Assembly: GCA_030426875.1 (NCBI GenBank)
Contig: JAUHXI010000075.1
Location: forward strand, 1-6,883
From: a bacterium
GTDB taxonomy: Bacteria; Patescibacteriota; Gracilibacteria; UM-FILTER-43-11
DNA length: 6,883 nt
Direction: 5' to 3'
The position numbers and the translations under genes were made by a program. The notes beneath the pieces are model-generated. The model made no database searches. It was not told where the DNA came from and saw nothing but the letters and a program-made list of their open reading frames with translations. Of the stretch, positions 6,039-6,883 are shown piece after piece; the stretch's first letter is position 1, and the number at the start of each line of letters is the position of its first letter.

Positions 6039-6374
6039 TCATACTTTGTTTTTTGAGCGGTTTTTTTTGGTTTTTTTTGTCACCTCTCGATTTGCAATTG
6101 AAATGGAGGTTTTATTCGTTTGAATCCTTAGTTTTTGATCTAAAAGGACTAATTTTTCATCGTCGACGTCTTTTTCAATTAAAACTCCACCACCTATGAA
6201 GCAGTTTTTTCCAATTTTTACACCGGGATTAGTGCTGGTGTTGATGCCAAACCGTGTTCCTGAGCCAATGATGGCGCCGAGTTTGTTTGTTTTGGAATCA
6301 ATTCTTTCTTTTTGAATGGTTACTTCCTCTCCGGTGCCCAGCCATACGGCACCTTTGTGGACGCCATTGTCTTT
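6039..6374 (-). CDS. Sugar-phosphate nucleotidylyltransferase, C-terminal left-handed beta-helix domain (5'-truncated)
   Basis: An open frame of 111 codons ends in TGA at 6039-6041. It begins directly after an in-frame TAA (6375-6377) and has no ATG start, so the N-terminal catalytic part is missing. Residues 32-70 are hexapeptide repeats: LGAIIG, SGTRFG, INTSTN, PGVKIG, KNCFIG, GGVLIE. The block ERIDSKTNKLGAIIG...GINTS.NPGVKIG resembles the acyltransferase-like end of GlmU-type bifunctional UDP-GlcNAc pyrophosphorylases and related archaeal or bacterial NDP-sugar synthases. The last 15 or so residues are very basic (KKTKKNRSKNK). The complete enzyme would make a nucleotide-activated sugar for cell-wall or surface glycans. 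Loss of the 5' part coincides with the composition change at about 6375, so the gene is either broken by an insertion or cut by a chimeric join. The fold family is likely; the exact substrate cannot be told. Confidence 0.75.
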   Translation of the reverse strand, partial: KDNGVHKGAVWLGTGEEVTIQKERIDSKTNKLGAIIGSGTRFGINTSTNPGVKIGKNCFIGGGVLIEKDVDDEKLVLLDQKLRIQTNKTSISIANREVTKKTKKNRSKNKV

Positions 6375-6400
6375 TTAATGGAAGAAGTGGGTGAATAAGT
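6365..6400. other. Composition junction: end of the low-GC origin segment and start of a GC-rich segment
   Basis: Left of here the NTase homology reads on the minus strand and stops abruptly at a TAA. Right of here GC rises to about 55% (232 of 420 bases over 6421-6840) and an unrelated + strand membrane-protein gene starts. The exact breakpoint is not visible; 6370-6380 is the best estimate. Either a recent insertion or a chimeric assembly fits. Confidence 0.65.
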
Positions 6401-6883
6401 GAAAAAACGCTGGCAGCTCGGACAATTGCTGGGGGTCGAGGTTTGGGTAAGGCTTAACTCTCTGTTGCTGTCTGGGCTGCTATGGCTGCTTTTTTCGCTT
6501 ACGGCCGTTTTCTGGCTAAATTTCTCGCTATGGCAGGCGGTTGTGATTGGATTTACGGCCGTTTTGCTGCACTGGTTTGGCGACCTTTGCCACCATCTCG
6601 GCCACGCCTGGGCCGCGCGCCGCGTAGGCTACCCCATGCAAAGCATCATCAGCTGGTACATTTTGTTATCAAGCGTCTACCCCAAAGATGAGCCAGCCCT
6701 CCACGCCACAATCCATATGCGTCGTGCGTTGGGTGGCCCGGCTGCCAGCTTGCTGCTAACCACCGTTTCCGGCGTCCTGCTGCTCTTTCTGCCAGTACAG
6801 GAATCAATCGCCTATGTTCTGACCGCTTTTGTTTTTTGGGAAAATTTACTACTCTACTTCCTCGGAGCGTTTCTTCCCCTGGG
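6399..6883 (+). CDS. Site-2-protease-like (M50-type) membrane protein with altered active-site motif, N-terminal part
   Basis: Open for 161 codons from a GTG at 6399 and runs off the window end. Hydrophobic segments at about 18-43, 45-63, 113-132 and 137-160 indicate a polytopic membrane protein. The pattern matches M50 proteases: a short basic N-terminus, VRLNSLLL, the segment CHHLGHAWAARRVGYPM (64-80) where HExxH is expected, GGPAASLLL (112-120, compare GGPxxN) and a later hydrophobic stretch ending FLGAFLPLG where the D-containing third motif should begin. Glu of HExxH is replaced by His66, and Asn of GGPxxN by Ser, so proteolysis is unlikely; a binding or scaffold role is possible. The GTG directly follows a TAA (6396-6398) that ends a short frame with tail MEEVGE, so an upstream gene may have been translationally coupled. 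Codon and base composition differ sharply from the rest of the window. The substrate or partner is unknown. Confidence 0.72.
   Translation, partial: MKKRWQLGQLLGVEVWVRLNSLLLSGLLWLLFSLTAVFWLNFSLWQAVVIGFTAVLLHWFGDLCHHLGHAWAARRVGYPMQSIISWYILLSSVYPKDEPALHATIHMRRALGGPAASLLLTTVSGVLLLFLPVQESIAYVLTAFVFWENLLLYFLGAFLPL

Noticed and set aside
6039..6041. TGA read as Gly (code 25), extending the NTase by eight codons to a TAA
   Set aside because: No in-frame TGA occurs in about 1780 codons of dnaN, mfd and the PBP fragment, where Gly is always GGN, so the standard code is used.
5933..6199. + strand frame of 88 codons over the origin edge and the NTase end
   Set aside because: Covers DnaA boxes and lies antisense to the NTase tail; Phe/Leu-rich from T-rich DNA, with no family resemblance.
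6482..6691. + strand frame of 69 codons at the right end
   Set aside because: It overlaps the M50-like frame, which stays open to the window end and carries family motifs; this one ends early and is arginine/proline-rich in the way of a shifted GC-rich frame.
1..6883. CRISPR array, tRNA, rRNA, insertion sequence, toxin-antitoxin or phage-defence system
   Set aside because: No regularly spaced repeats, cloverleaf, transposase or defence-protein motifs were seen on either strand.

Overview
The window has two parts that do not match. Bases 1 to about 6375 look like a bacterial chromosome of moderate to low GC around a probable replication origin. From about 6375-6400 to the end the sequence is clearly more GC-rich (about 55% by hand count over 6421-6840) and carries an unrelated gene fragment. 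The visible genes use the standard code: Trp is TGG, Gly is GGN, and there are no in-frame TGA codons. dnaN, mfd and the penicillin-binding protein lack a clear Shine-Dalgarno sequence. Gene content and style (compact genes, weak ribosome sites, a GlmU-like NTase with a Lys-rich tail) would fit a candidate-phylum bacterium such as Patescibacteria. That guess rests on general resemblance only, and nothing in the window proves it.

Layout, right to left along the minus-strand transcription direction: a 5'-truncated hexapeptide-repeat (left-handed beta-helix) end of a sugar-phosphate nucleotidylyltransferase (6039-6374); a 621-base gene-free region (5418-6038) with three perfect DnaA boxes, several one-mismatch boxes, an extremely AT-rich core (18% GC over 5581-5700), a run of TAG-like triplets and a switch in local GC skew, which together make a good oriC candidate; then dnaN (sliding clamp, 4317-5417), mfd (transcription-repair coupling factor, 1017-4211) and the start of a class A penicillin-binding protein (1-1048). 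The last two overlap by 32 bases. The dnaN-mfd-PBP block runs away from the origin on the leading strand. A sigma70-like promoter stands in front of dnaN. dnaA is not in the window.

At the right end (6399-6883, + strand) is the N-terminal part of a polytopic membrane protein of the site-2-protease (M50) type. Its zinc-protease motif reads HHLGH instead of HExxH, so it appears to be a catalytically dead homologue. The truncated NTase, the abrupt GC change and the head-to-head orientation at about 6375 suggest either a recent insertion or, more likely, a chimeric join between two organisms. Gene-neighbourhood conclusions should not be drawn across that point.
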